Shown here piece after piece: positions 20,766-29,949 of a stretch of 55,940 bases of DNA (position 1 is its first letter; the number at the start of each line of letters is the position of its first letter). The translations under genes were made by a program, and so were the position numbers. The stretch is from Bordetella petrii (lineage in GTDB: Bacteria; Pseudomonadota; Gammaproteobacteria; Burkholderiales; Burkholderiaceae_B), in the NCBI GenBank assembly GCA_017745595.1, contig WMBV01000036.1, positions 1 through 55,940 on the forward strand, given 5' to 3'. The notes beneath the pieces were generated by a model that worked only from the letters and a program-made list of their open reading frames with translations, did no database searches and was not told the origin of the DNA.

Positions 20766-22049
20766 TCAGCCGAACACGCGCGGCAGCCACAGGGCCAGAT
20801 CGGGGAAGAACGCCAGCAGCGCGAGCATCGCGAACATGGCCAGCACGAAGGGCACGCTGCCCACGATGACCGCGCCCATGCTGCCGCTCTTGCGCAGGCT
20901 TTGCACCACGAACAGGTTCAACCCCACCGGCGGCGTGATCAGCGCGGCTTCGACCAGCACGATGATGACGATGCCCAGCCAGATCGGGTCGTAGCCCAGC
21001 GCGATCATGATCGGCGCCACGATGGGAATCGTGGTGATCATCATCGACAGCGTTTCCATGAAGCAGCCCAGCACCAGGTAGAACACGATCACGATCAGCA
21101 GCATCCAGCCGGGCGACAGGCCCAGCCCCGTGATGGTCTGCGTCATCGCGTCGGTCAGGCCGGTGGCCGACAGCACGAAGTTCAGGAAGCTGGCCGCGAT
21201 GACAATCAGCATGATCATGGCGGTGGAGCGCATGGTGCCCTCGATGGCATCGCGCAGCATCGGCCAGGTCAACCGGCCGAAGCAGGCCGCCAGGATCAGG
21301 GCCCCCAGCACGCCCAGCGCGGCCGCCTCGGTGGGCGTGGCCAGGCCGGCATAAATAGAGCCCACCACCAGGAAGAAAATACCCAGCGGCGGCGCCAGGT
21401 GCACCAGGCTGGCCAGGCGCTGCGCCAGCGTGGCGCTGATCTTGTGCCCGCCCCATTGGGGCTTGACGACGCAGGCCGCCACCACCACCAGCATGAATAG
21501 CGCCGCCAGCCCGAACCCCGGCAGAATGCCGGCCAGGTACAGCTTGGGCACCGACGAGTTGGTCAGCACCCCGTAGATGACCAGGTTGATCGATGGCGGA
21601 ATCAGGATGCCCAGCGTGCCGCCCGCGGCCAGGCTGCCCAGGAAGAGCGATTCGTTGTAGCCGTATTTCTTGATCTGCGGAATGGCCACGGTGCCCACGG
21701 TGGCGGCGGTTGCCACGCTGGAGCCGGAGGTGGCCGAAAACAGGGTCGAGGCGCCGATGTTGGCATGCATCAGGCCGCCCGGCAGCCATGACAGCCACAG
21801 GCTCATGGCGCTGTACATGCGCTCGGCGAAACCGGAACGCAGCAGCACTTCGCCCAGCATGATGAACAACGGAATCGCGACCAGCAGAAACTCGTTGTTC
21901 GCGCTCCAGGATATTTCGCCGATGGCGCGCGTGAGCGGCAGCATCGAGTACAGGGGGTCGAGAATCAGGCCCAGCACGCCCAATGCCGCGCCCACGGGGA
22001 TGGAGATGCCGATCAGTACCAGCAACAGGATCAGGGCGGTGGCGATCAT
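20766..22049 (-). CDS. TRAP transporter large permease (DctM family), pyroglutamate-type cluster
   Basis: A 427-aa inner-membrane protein with the DctM motifs SATSGSSVATAATVGTV, GTLGILIPPSIN, ATPTEAAALGV and ALITPPVGLNLF. The start at 22049 overlaps the stop of the small permease gene (ATGA). With the genes at 22046 and 22746 it forms a complete TRAP transporter, and it may also serve the second receptor at 25238, which has no permease of its own. Confidence 0.93.
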   Translation of the reverse strand: MIATALILLLVLIGISIPVGAALGVLGLILDPLYSMLPLTRAIGEISWSANNEFLLVAIPLFIMLGEVLLRSGFAERMYSAMSLWLSWLPGGLMHANIGASTLFSATSGSSVATAATVGTVAIPQIKKYGYNESLFLGSLAAGGTLGILIPPSINLVIYGVLTNSSVPKLYLAGILPGFGLAALFMLVVVAACVVKPQWGGHKISATLAQRLASLVHLAPPLGIFFLVVGSIYAGLATPTEAAALGVLGALILAACFGRLTWPMLRDAIEGTMRSTAMIMLIVIAASFLNFVLSATGLTDAMTQTITGLGLSPGWMLLIVIVFYLVLGCFMETLSMMITTIPIVAPIMIALGYDPIWLGIVIIVLVEAALITPPVGLNLFVVQSLRKSGSMGAVIVGSVPFVLAMFAMLALLAFFPDLALWLPRVFG

Positions 22050-22666
22050 GCGGCGTCTCCGTTGACCATGCGCGCGCCCGCCGCGGCCTCTTCCTCGGCT
22101 TCTTCCTGGGCCGAACGGACGCCGCAGATCTGCTTGACCAGATCCAGGTCGCCGGTGACGAGCGCCAGCGAGGCGCGCACCAGCATCAGTGCCACCGTGA
22201 TGCACATCCACAGCAGCCCCAGCCCCCACAGGCCCTGCGGGACCCACAGCGGGGTGGCCAGCGGCGTATTGGCCGCCGAGCCGCGCACCCACGAGGTCTG
22301 GGCCATGTCCATCGCGAAATACGTCAGGTAGACCATGAAGACGCCCAGCGCCACCAGCGACAGCCAGTCCAGCAGCGCCGAGACGCGCACCGGCAGGAAT
22401 TGGTACAGCACATCGACGCGCACGTTGGCGCGCTGCAGGGTGGCGAACGCCAGGGCCCACGAGGTGCTGATGGCGAACGCGTAGCTCGACAGCTCGTCGG
22501 CCCCGCCGGTGGTGAAGCCGAAGAACTTCCGGGCCAGCACGTCGAATGAAATCAAGAGCACGCTGGCCACGGTGAGCGCGCCGCCCACCCAGACCGCCAC
22601 GCGCGAAAAGGACTCCGCGCAGCGCAACAGCGCGCCGAGGGTCCGGAATTGTTCAGGTCGGATCAT
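22046..22666 (-). CDS. TRAP transporter small permease (DctQ family)
   Basis: A 206-aa four-helix membrane protein (VWVGGALTVASVLLI as first segment, then ADELSSYAFAIST and LQRANVRVDVLYQFL). It has a hydrophilic acidic C-terminal tail rich in Glu and Ala. It lies 79 bases downstream of the receptor gene and overlaps the large permease gene by four bases. Confidence 0.9.
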   Translation of the reverse strand: MIRPEQFRTLGALLRCAESFSRVAVWVGGALTVASVLLISFDVLARKFFGFTTGGADELSSYAFAISTSWALAFATLQRANVRVDVLYQFLPVRVSALLDWLSLVALGVFMVYLTYFAMDMAQTSWVRGSAANTPLATPLWVPQGLWGLGLLWMCITVALMLVRASLALVTGDLDLVKQICGVRSAQEEAEEEAAAGARMVNGDAA

Positions 22667-22745
22667 GATGCTTTATCTCCACGGCCTGCTTGGCCTTCAC
22701 GGCCGCGCGCGGCCGCATGGCCCGCGCGCGATGAATGGCGATGGC

Positions 22746-23786
22746 TTATTTCTTGGCCACCAGGCCCAGCTGCTTGCCGATGGTGGCGTTGAAATCCTGC
22801 ACGCACTGCGCCGAGCAGCGCGCCGCCCACTTCGGCAGCACGGCGTCGTTCAGCACCTTCTTCAGCAACTGGCGGTCGGCATCGGTGGGCTGCACCAGCA
22901 CCATCTTGCCCTTGACCGGATACGGGCAGGCATCCTTGCCGGTATTGCAGTCATAGCCTTCCTGCGTCTGGCGCGCGGCAGCGTCCCAGATGTCATCGAC
23001 CAGCTTGTCGATGTTGGTCTGCAAGAACGCCTGTACCTTGGGATCGAGCTTGTCCCAGGCCTTCTGGTTGACGGCGTGGATCTGCTGGTTCCAGTTGATG
23101 GGCAAGGCGTACAGGTGTGTGGACACCTCGTACCATTTGGCCGAATACCCCGACAGCGAACCCGTGATGGCGCAGTCCACGACCCGGTTCTGCAGCGCCG
23201 GCACGACCTCGCCGAACGCCATGGTGACGCTGGAGCCGCCCAGCGCCTCGACGAATTCTGCCGTGGTGCGGCTGCTGGTGCGCACCTTCTTGCCCTTGAT
23301 ATCGGCCAGGCTCTTGATCTCGGCGTTGCAGAACAACACCTGGGCGGGATAGGTGGAAATGCCCAGCAGCTTGACGTTGGCGCCGTCGCCGTACACCTTG
23401 GCATAGACCGGTTCGAACGCCTGCGTGACGGCGCGGGCCGTCTTCACATCGGGCGCCAGGCCGGCCAGGTCGATCGCTTCGTTGATGGGGTTGTCGCTGG
23501 CGAAGTACGACAGCGTGGCCGTGCCGAATTCGATGACGCCCTGCGACATCAGGCGCAGCAGTTCCGGCCCCTTCAGGCCCATTTCGTTGAAGCCCTTGAT
23601 ATCGGCGGTGACCTGCCCTTTGGACAGCTCGGGCACGGTCTTGGTCCAGAACGGCTTTTCGTAATCGTTGTAGGCGGTCAGGTTGCTCAGGCCGCCCACC
23701 ACTTTAAGGTGGGTCTTGGGCAGGTCCTGCGCGTGGGCGGCGGCGGCCAGCAATGCCAGGGCGGCGACGATCAAAGGCTTTTTCAT
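22746..23786 (-). CDS. TRAP receptor, probable pyroglutamate-binding DctP subfamily, copy 1
   Basis: A 346-aa periplasmic receptor with a signal peptide ending at AAHAQ. The mature protein begins DLPKTHLKVVGGLSN and contains FWTKTVPELSKGQV, the DctP Arg region KGKKVRTSSRT and DCAITGSLSGYSAKWYEV. Cys pairs near the C-terminus (DCNTGKDAC and RCSAQC) suggest disulfides. It is a clear paralogue of the receptor at 25238. Two B. pertussis receptors, DctP6 and DctP7, were crystallised with bound pyroglutamate, and this pair has the same two-receptor arrangement; the match is from memory, so the ligand is tentative. Transcription probably starts at the promoter at 23901-23944. Confidence 0.88.
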   Translation of the reverse strand: MKKPLIVAALALLAAAAHAQDLPKTHLKVVGGLSNLTAYNDYEKPFWTKTVPELSKGQVTADIKGFNEMGLKGPELLRLMSQGVIEFGTATLSYFASDNPINEAIDLAGLAPDVKTARAVTQAFEPVYAKVYGDGANVKLLGISTYPAQVLFCNAEIKSLADIKGKKVRTSSRTTAEFVEALGGSSVTMAFGEVVPALQNRVVDCAITGSLSGYSAKWYEVSTHLYALPINWNQQIHAVNQKAWDKLDPKVQAFLQTNIDKLVDDIWDAAARQTQEGYDCNTGKDACPYPVKGKMVLVQPTDADRQLLKKVLNDAVLPKWAARCSAQCVQDFNATIGKQLGLVAKK

Positions 23787-23900
23787 AGGAGCGTTCTCCT
23801 TGCAGGCGGGGTTCGATCGCGCGCCGGGCCCCGTTACCCGATGGCGCGCTGCAAATCGGCCGGCCCGGCGCCGCACGGCGCGCCCAGCCCTTTGCCGCGC

Positions 23901-23944
23901 ATTGCACCGGGCGGGCCGGGCCCTGTCCAATCGTAAGTTCGGAT
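23901..23944 (-). promoter_or_regulatory. LysR-type operator and promoter of the TRAP operon, site 1
   Basis: On the minus strand, ATC-N9-GAT (23930-23944; a T-N11-A type box) overlaps a -35 TTGGAC (23930-23925), followed after 18 bases by TGCAAT (23906-23901). The same arrangement recurs at 27171-27215, with over 15 shared positions around it. The leader to the receptor ATG is about 115 bases. Confidence 0.7.
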
Positions 23945-24130
23945 GCCCGGCCATAAATTATTTTTAAGGCTCGGCGTAGACGGCCCGCCCGTCCGTGGCG
24001 AAGGCAGCAGGCATGCGGGTTTGCGGGCGATGCCGAAACTCCGGCGCGCGCGCTGGCGGCGTGGAAACCGCCGTGGCCTGCACGGCGTTATCAGGGAAAG
24101 TCCTAGGCCGCGCGAGGCGGGCGTAGGCGC

Positions 24131-24257
24131 GGGTGTCTGACTCCCGCAGGGTGTGGGCCGCACAGGTGTCTGACTCCCGCAGGGTGTCAGACACCGACTC
24201 GATCGGCAGGGTCCAGCCATCCTTTGGTGTCTGACACCCTGCGGGAGTCAGACACCT
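24131..24257. repeat. REP-like inverted pair plus an extra half unit
   Basis: A truncated unit (24131-24157), a full unit (24164-24195) and its exact reverse complement (24226-24257). The last unit overlaps the stop codon of the LysR gene (24256-24258) by two bases, so its insertion set the 3' end of that gene. The rest of 23787-24130 contains the promoter at 23901 and no gene. Confidence 0.9.
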
Positions 24258-25167
24258 AGATCGGCGGCGGCAACGGCGTCAGGCGGCCGACGGCGGCGTG
24301 CTGGGCCAATTGCGCGATCACGCGCGCCACATGGCTGTCGGGGCCCTGCACCCAGGTGGCGGTGAAGGCCAGGTCGGGCAAGGGGTCGGCCCGCACGTCC
24401 AGCAGGCGCAATTCGCCGCTGGCGAGTTCCTTGTCGAGGAATACGGGCGCGATCACGCTGGTGCCGATGCAATCCAGCGTCATGCGCACCACCATCGACA
24501 GCGAGGCGCTGCCGTACATGCGCGGCGCCTGCACGCCGGCGCGCGTCAGCATGTCGCGCACGAAAATATAGGGGCTGCTGCTGGACGGGTACGTAATGAC
24601 CGGCAGCGTGCCGATGCGCTGCAAGGTCAGCGGCTCGGGCCCCAGGGCCAGGCGCGGGCTGGCCACCCACGCCAGCGGATAGGCGCACAGCGGCAGGTTC
24701 TCGAAGCGGGCTTCCAGCACCGGCCCCATCAGGAAGGCCAGGTCGATCTGGCGCGCCGTCAGGTGGCTGCGCAGCACTGGGGTGGTGTCCACTTCGATCT
24801 GCAATACCAGCGCCGGGTAGGCGGCATGCAGGTGTTCGACCAGCCGCGGCAGCCAGGTCTGCACGATGGTTTCGGCCACGCCGATGCGCATCGGGCCGCG
24901 CATCACGTTCTGCTCGCGCGCGGCCTGCAGCATGTCGCGGCGCAACTGCAGCATGCGCTCGGCGTGCGACAACAGTTCGTGCCCCTTGGCGGTCAGCGTG
25001 ACGCCGCGCGCGTCGCGCTCGAACAGGCGCACGCCCAGGTCGCGTTCGAGCGACGCAATGCGCTGCGACACCGCCGGCTGCGTGGTGTTGAGTTTGTCGG
25101 ACGCGGCACGGAAACTGCCCAGCGTCGCCACCCAGAAGAAGGTTTCGATGTTGCGTAGATCGATCAT
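24256..25167 (-). CDS. LysR-family regulator, copy 1
   Basis: A 303-aa transcription factor: N-terminal helix-turn-helix (residues about 5-62; NIETFFWVATLGSF, KLNTTQPAVSQRI) and a periplasmic-binding-like effector domain (about 92-300). It is a paralogue of the regulator at 27231, with almost identical N-terminal helices. It lies directly upstream of the TRAP receptor operon in the same direction and probably controls it through the site at 23930-23944. The natural start is MIDLRNIE at 25167; an 11-residue upstream extension is not conserved. Its stop codon is embedded in a REP unit. Confidence 0.92.
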   Translation of the reverse strand: MIDLRNIETFFWVATLGSFRAASDKLNTTQPAVSQRIASLERDLGVRLFERDARGVTLTAKGHELLSHAERMLQLRRDMLQAAREQNVMRGPMRIGVAETIVQTWLPRLVEHLHAAYPALVLQIEVDTTPVLRSHLTARQIDLAFLMGPVLEARFENLPLCAYPLAWVASPRLALGPEPLTLQRIGTLPVITYPSSSSPYIFVRDMLTRAGVQAPRMYGSASLSMVVRMTLDCIGTSVIAPVFLDKELASGELRLLDVRADPLPDLAFTATWVQGPDSHVARVIAQLAQHAAVGRLTPLPPPI

Positions 25168-25237
25168 GATGCGCTGCCGCCTGGTGGCAAAGCGTACCAT
25201 GCCCCCGCGCCCTGCCGCGGCGCGGGGTTGCGGGCGG

Positions 25238-26287
25238 CTACTTGGACGCGGTCACCCCGATGACCTGGCCGATGGTGGCGTTGAAATCGGCCACGCATTG
25301 ATCCGAACAGCGCTGGGCCCACTTGGGCAAGGTGGTTTCCACGGTGATCCGGCGCAGCAGCTCGCGGTCGGCCTCGGACGGCTGCACCAGCGTCATGTGG
25401 CCCTTGGCTTCATAAGGGCAGGCGGCCGCGCCGCTGTTGCAGTCGTAGCCTTCCTGGGTTTCGCGCGCCGCCGCGTCCCAGATATCGTCCATCAGCTTGT
25501 CGATGTGGGTCTGCAGGAACGACTGGAGGGCCGGGCTGAAGCCGTCCCAGGTCTTCTGGTTGACGGCATGCAGCACCTGGCTCCAACTGATGGGCAAGGC
25601 GTACAAGTGGCTGGACACCTCATACCACTTGGCCGAATAGCCCGACAGCGAGCCGGTAATGGCGCAGTCCACCACCTTGTTCTGCAAGGCCGGCACCACT
25701 TCGCCGAACGCCATGGTGACACTGCTGCCGCCGAGGGCCTGCACGAACTCGGACTGGGTGCGGCCCGCCGTGCGCACCTTCTTGCCCTTGATGTCGGCCA
25801 GGCCTTTGATTTCGCCGTTGCAGAACAGCACCTGCGCCGGGTACGTGGATACGCCCAGCAGCTTGACGTTGCCCCGCTTGCTGTAGTGCTGGGCGTACAC
25901 CGGGATAAATGCCTCGGTGACCGCGCGCGCCGTCTTCGCGTCGGGCGAAATGCCCGCCAGGTCGACGGCCTCGTTGATGGGATCGTCGGCCGCGAAATAC
26001 GACAGGGGCGCGGTGCCGAACTGAATGACCCCCTGCCCCATCAGGCGCAGCAGTTCCGGCCCCTTCAGGCCCATTTCATTCAGCCCCTTGATGCGCGCCT
26101 GGACCTGGCCCTTGGACAGCTCGGGCACGGTCTTGGTCCAGAACGGCTGTTCGTGCTGCTGGTAAGCGGTGAGATTGCTGAATCCGCCCACCACCTGCAG
26201 ATCGGTCTTGGGCAGGTCCTGCGCCAGGGCCGGCGCGGCGCAGAGCGACAGCGCCGCCAGCGCGCCCAGGACGATAGTTTTTTTCAT
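25238..26287 (-). CDS. TRAP receptor, probable pyroglutamate-binding DctP subfamily, copy 2 (orphan)
   Basis: A 349-aa periplasmic receptor, signal peptide ending at ALAQ, mature N-terminus DLPKTDLQVVGGFSN. It matches the receptor at 22746 across its whole length, including TVPELSKGQV, KGKKVRTAGRT, DCAITGSLSGYSAKWYEV and the C-terminal Cys pairs. It has no permease genes of its own and probably shares the DctQM pair at 20766-22666, giving one transporter two receptors. It follows the second UPF0317 gene by 48 bases. Confidence 0.9.
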   Translation of the reverse strand: MKKTIVLGALAALSLCAAPALAQDLPKTDLQVVGGFSNLTAYQQHEQPFWTKTVPELSKGQVQARIKGLNEMGLKGPELLRLMGQGVIQFGTAPLSYFAADDPINEAVDLAGISPDAKTARAVTEAFIPVYAQHYSKRGNVKLLGVSTYPAQVLFCNGEIKGLADIKGKKVRTAGRTQSEFVQALGGSSVTMAFGEVVPALQNKVVDCAITGSLSGYSAKWYEVSSHLYALPISWSQVLHAVNQKTWDGFSPALQSFLQTHIDKLMDDIWDAAARETQEGYDCNSGAAACPYEAKGHMTLVQPSEADRELLRRITVETTLPKWAQRCSDQCVADFNATIGQVIGVTASK

Positions 26288-26335
26288 GGCAAGTCTCCGT
26301 GTAGTTATCGTGGTAAAGGCCGGGGGAGCGGCTGG

Positions 26336-27142
26336 CTAGAACACGGCCAGGCGGCTGTTGAGCAGGTCGGTTACCAGCATGTGGCCGGGCGCGTGCGTAA
26401 TGCAGAACTCGGGCCGCGCCGTGGCGATGACCGACTGCGGGGTGACGCCGCAAGCCCAGAACACGGGCGTTTCGCCCTCGTGCACCGGCACGGCCTCGCC
26501 GTAATCGGGCCGTTGCAGGCTCTGAATGCCGATAAGCGCCGGGTCGCCGATGTGCACCGGCGCCCCGTGCACCGACGGGAAGCGCGAGGTGAGCTGGATG
26601 GCGCGGATGGCGTCGGCCGGCTTGAACGGCCGCATCGACACCACCAGGGGCCCCGCGAACGGCCCCGCCGGGCGGGTGGGAATGTTGCAGCGCCACATGG
26701 GCGCATTGGAGCCGCACGCGATATGGCGGACCTCGATGCCCTCGGCCAACAACGCCTCTTCGAAAGAGAACGAGCAACCGATCAGGAACGACACCAGGTC
26801 ATCGCGCCACACCTCGCGCACATCAGTGGGTTCCTGCACCAGTTCGCCATGGCGCCACACCCGGTAGCGCGGCAGGTCGGTACGGATATCGATGTCGCGG
26901 CCCAGCTCGGGCAAGGCCGGGTTGCCCGGCTCGGATACGGACAGCAGCGGGCAGGCGCGCGGGTTGCGCTGGCAAAACAGCAGAAAATCGGCGGCCAGGG
27001 CGGCGGGCAGAATGGCCAGGTTGGCCTGCACGTTGCCGGCGGCCAGCCCGGCGGTGGGCGTGGTCAGTACCCCGTTGCGGGCGTCCATCCGCACGGCGCG
27101 GCCACGTTGCGCCGCATGGTCGTGTACGCTGGTTGGCACCAT
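26336..27142 (-). CDS. UPF0317/DUF1445 family protein (D-glutamate cyclase-like), copy 2
   Basis: A 268-aa paralogue of the protein at 17788 (shared [65 protein letters not shown]). The start at 27142 has a strong AAGGGGAGA ribosome site; an upstream ATG at 27172 is less likely. It is the first gene behind the LysR-type promoter at 27171-27215 and is co-transcribed with receptor copy 2. Pairing of this family with each receptor module points to a shared substrate. Confidence 0.85.
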   Translation of the reverse strand: MVPTSVHDHAAQRGRAVRMDARNGVLTTPTAGLAAGNVQANLAILPAALAADFLLFCQRNPRACPLLSVSEPGNPALPELGRDIDIRTDLPRYRVWRHGELVQEPTDVREVWRDDLVSFLIGCSFSFEEALLAEGIEVRHIACGSNAPMWRCNIPTRPAGPFAGPLVVSMRPFKPADAIRAIQLTSRFPSVHGAPVHIGDPALIGIQSLQRPDYGEAVPVHEGETPVFWACGVTPQSVIATARPEFCITHAPGHMLVTDLLNSRLAVF

Positions 27143-27170
27143 GTGTCTCCCCTTGTGATGCGTGGCGAGC

Positions 27171-27215
27171 ATTGCACCGCAAGGAGCCGCCGGGCGTCCA
27201 ATCGTATGTTTCGAT
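27171..27215 (-). promoter_or_regulatory. LysR-type operator and promoter, site 2
   Basis: Minus strand: perfect inverted repeat ATCG-N7-CGAT (27201-27215) overlapping -35 TTGGAC (27201-27196), then 19 bases and -10 TGCAAT (27176-27171). It lies 29 bases before the UPF0317 start and matches site 1 at 23901-23944 in order and sequence, so the two LysR paralogues may bind both. Confidence 0.7.
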
Positions 27216-27230
27216 GCGGGGTGATTCGTT

Positions 27231-28145
27231 TTACTTATCTTGCGGGCCGCCCAGCGCCGCGCTGTGTGCCAGGGCGAAGTCGCGGGCGAGCTCGGCCACC
27301 GTGGCGCGCAGGCGGCTGTCCGCGCCTTGCAGCCAGCTGGCGGTGAACGTCAGGTCAGGCAGCTCGACCGGCACCCGCAGCTCGCGCAGTTCGCCGCTTT
27401 CGAGCTCGCGGGAAATCACCACGCGCGCGACCACACAGGCGCCAATGCCGTCGCGCACCATGCGCACGATGGTGTTCAGCGAGCCGCTGCCGTACATGCG
27501 CGGCGTTACCACGCCGTCCTGGATCAGCAGTTCGCGCACCAGCCTGTAGGGCCAGGTGCTGGAGGCATGCGTGATAATGGGGTATGCCGCCACCCGCGCC
27601 AGCGAGACCGGGTCGGGGCCCAGATTCAGGCGCGGGCTGGCCACCCAGGCCAGGGGATACTGGCACAGCGGCAGATTCTCGACATTGGACTCTTGCACGG
27701 GCCCCATCAGGAAGGCCAGGTCGAGCTGGTGCGCCAGCAATTGCGCCCGCAGGGCCTGGCTGGTGTCGACCTCGATCTCGAACATCAATGCGGGGTGGGC
27801 GGCGTGCATGTGCTCGATGAGCGCGTACAGCCACGTATGGACAATGGTTTCGGACACGCCGATGCGGATGGTGCCCGCCATGACATCGCGGGCGCGCGCG
27901 ACATCGATCAGGTCCTGGCGCACGCGCAGCATGCGCTCGGCATGCGGCAGCAGCTCGCGTCCCTTGGGGGTAAGCGTCACGCCGCGCGCATCGCGTTCGA
28001 ACAGGCGCACTCCCAGCCCCCCCTCGAGCGAGGCGATACGCTGCGAGATGGTCGGCTGCGTGGTGTTCAGTTTTTCGGCCGCGGCGCGAAATCCACCCAG
28101 CGACGAAGCCCAGAAAAAAGTCTCGATATTTCGCAGATCTATCAT
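27231..28145 (-). CDS. LysR-family regulator, copy 2
   Basis: A 304-aa regulator with the helix-turn-helix at about 5-62 ([13 protein letters not shown]) and effector domain after residue 92. It is paralogous to the regulator at 24256 along its full length; the C-terminal 15 residues differ. It lies immediately upstream of, and in the same direction as, the UPF0317/receptor pair, with the shared operator between. The DMT permease gene diverges from it. Confidence 0.92.
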   Translation of the reverse strand: MIDLRNIETFFWASSLGGFRAAAEKLNTTQPTISQRIASLEGGLGVRLFERDARGVTLTPKGRELLPHAERMLRVRQDLIDVARARDVMAGTIRIGVSETIVHTWLYALIEHMHAAHPALMFEIEVDTSQALRAQLLAHQLDLAFLMGPVQESNVENLPLCQYPLAWVASPRLNLGPDPVSLARVAAYPIITHASSTWPYRLVRELLIQDGVVTPRMYGSGSLNTIVRMVRDGIGACVVARVVISRELESGELRELRVPVELPDLTFTASWLQGADSRLRATVAELARDFALAHSAALGGPQDK

Positions 28146-28243
28146 TGCCTGGTTCCGTGTAGCGCCAATCAGCGTATCATGTGTGCCGCCCAGACTCGCC
28201 GGCCCATATGGCCGGCGCCTTCTTGTCGTACCCAGGAGACCGC

Positions 28244-29206
28244 ATGCACCGGGCTACCACCGGGCCTGCCCCAGCCACCCAGTCCTCGCCCGCGCGCGCG
28301 CCCGCGGCGCGCCCCCTGGTGGGCATCGTACTGTTGATCTTGTCGGCCTGGACGCTGTCCTGCCTGGATGCCAGCGGCAAATGGGTGATGGAAGCCGGCG
28401 TGCCGCTGTTGCTGCTGTGCTGGGTGCGCTACCTGATGCACCTGCTGCTGGTGCTGGCCCTGGTGCTGCCCAGGCATGGCCTGGCCGTGCTGCGCAGCCG
28501 GCGCCCGCGCGAACAACTGCTGCGCGGCGGCTCGATGCTGCTGGCCACCCTGGCGCTCTTCACCACGCTGAGCTACATGCCGCAGGCCGAGGCCACGGCC
28601 ATCAATTTCCTGGCTCCGCTCATTGTGCTGGCGCTGGCCCCCTGGGTGCTGAACGAACCGCCCCGCGTATCGCGCTGGGTGGCGGCGGCCGTGGCGTTCG
28701 GCGGAGTATTGATCATCGTGCGCCCGGGCGGCGGCCTGCATCCCCTGGGCGTGCTGTTCGGCCTGCTGTCGGCCAGCTGCTTTGCCGCGCAGTTCATCGC
28801 CACCCGCCGCGTCGCGGCCGACAACCCCTATACGTCGCTGATCTGGAGCGGCGCGGTGGGCACCGTGTGCCTGACCCTGGCGCTGCCGCTGATTCTGCCG
28901 CCCGCCCTGCCCGCGCTGGCCCAGCTAAGCCCCGGCAACTGGATGCTGCTGATTTCCACCGGGGTATCCGGCGCCCTGGGCCACCTGCTGCAGATCGGCG
29001 CGTACCGCAATGCCGCGGCCTCGACGCTGGCGCCCTTCGTCTACTTGCAGATCGTCAGCGCCACGGCCGTGGGCTGGCTGGTATGGGGGCACTTCCCCGA
29101 CGCGCTGACCTGGCTGGGCATCGCCATCATCTGCGGCAGCGGCATCGTCATCGGCCTGATCGAATGGCGGCGCAACCGGATGGCCATGCCGCGCAAGCTC
29201 GCTTAG
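28244..29206 (+). CDS. EamA/DMT-family permease
   Basis: A 320-aa inner-membrane transporter with ten predicted membrane helices in two EamA repeats (about 25-155 and 165-310), probably exporting a metabolite or amino acid. The start at 28244 has AGGAGA upstream; an earlier frame start at 28181 overlaps the promoter of the LysR gene. Its last 17 codons are repeated at about 90% base identity at 41417-41466, marking this gene as the left junction of the island. Confidence 0.88.
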   Translation: MHRATTGPAPATQSSPARAPAARPLVGIVLLILSAWTLSCLDASGKWVMEAGVPLLLLCWVRYLMHLLLVLALVLPRHGLAVLRSRRPREQLLRGGSMLLATLALFTTLSYMPQAEATAINFLAPLIVLALAPWVLNEPPRVSRWVAAAVAFGGVLIIVRPGGGLHPLGVLFGLLSASCFAAQFIATRRVAADNPYTSLIWSGAVGTVCLTLALPLILPPALPALAQLSPGNWMLLISTGVSGALGHLLQIGAYRNAAASTLAPFVYLQIVSATAVGWLVWGHFPDALTWLGIAIICGSGIVIGLIEWRRNRMAMPRKLA

Positions 29207-29242
29207 CAGCCGTCGGGCAGGTTGCCGCACCGGGCGGCGCGG

Positions 29243-29899
29243 TCAGCGTCCGCCCTCGATATCCGTATCCGCTTTGGCAAGCCGCCAGTTGTCGTAGCTA
29301 GGCACTACCAGCTCGAACTGCTCGCGGGTACGGGTATAAAGCCGGCCGAACATTCGGCCCACCGGCCGGTATGCGTCAATATCGATGTAGTGGGTGGCCG
29401 GGTCGAGCAGCCCTTCCCTTATGTGCATCACCGCGATTTTTCCTATCACGATGTGCCTGCCGGGCCCGACCTGGACCCGGTCCATCATTTCACATTCGAA
29501 CGCTATCGGCGCCTCGGCGATACGGTGAGGACGCACGCGCGCCGAAGGCAACAGCGTCAAGCCGGCTTCTTCTATTTCGTTTATGCCATGGGGAAAATCG
29601 ATCGCGCACACATTCATTGCCTCGGCCATTGGCTCGTCTACCATGTGGATGACGAACTGTCCGTTTTCCTGAATATTCAACGTCGTGTCTTTCAAGCCGC
29701 CGCTGTCGCGCTTGTTCTCAAGGGACACGATCAAGACCGGGGGATTTTCTCCCATTGCATTGAAAAAACTGAAGGGCGCGGCATTGTGCCCGGCACTGTC
29801 GGACCACGTGGTAATGAGCGCGATAGGCCTGGGGACGACGGTGGACGAGATCAGCTTGTACTGGAGCGCAGGCGGCATGGCACCGATATCGATCTGCAA
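29243..29899 (-). CDS. flavin reductase-like FMN-binding protein
   Basis: A 218-aa cytoplasmic split-barrel protein of the flavin reductase-like family (STVVPRPIALITT, NAAPFSFFNAMGENPPV, GPGRHIVIGKI). Relatives supply reduced FMN to two-component monooxygenases, but no monooxygenase is nearby; others bind FMN without known partners. It is the leftmost gene of the proposed island and is divergent from the LysR gene, with an 18-bp palindrome in its promoter. Base composition is visibly less GC-rich than in the genes to the left. Confidence 0.85.
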   Translation of the reverse strand: MQIDIGAMPPALQYKLISSTVVPRPIALITTWSDSAGHNAAPFSFFNAMGENPPVLIVSLENKRDSGGLKDTTLNIQENGQFVIHMVDEPMAEAMNVCAIDFPHGINEIEEAGLTLLPSARVRPHRIAEAPIAFECEMMDRVQVGPGRHIVIGKIAVMHIREGLLDPATHYIDIDAYRPVGRMFGRLYTRTREQFELVVPSYDNWRLAKADTDIEGGR

Positions 29900-29931
29900 A
29901 GAGGTCTCTCCTGTACTGGCAAAGCGTACGA

Positions 29932-29949
29932 TATAGTCAGGTGACTATA
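29932..29949. promoter_or_regulatory. 18-bp palindromic operator candidate upstream of flavin reductase gene
   Basis: TATAGTCA-GG-TGACTATA is a perfect palindrome with 8-bp arms, 33-50 bases upstream of the flavin reductase start. It overlaps an AT-rich stretch with a TATAAT on the plus strand at 29946. Such symmetry suits a dimeric repressor of the MarR or GntR type; the cognate regulator is not obvious. Confidence 0.6.
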
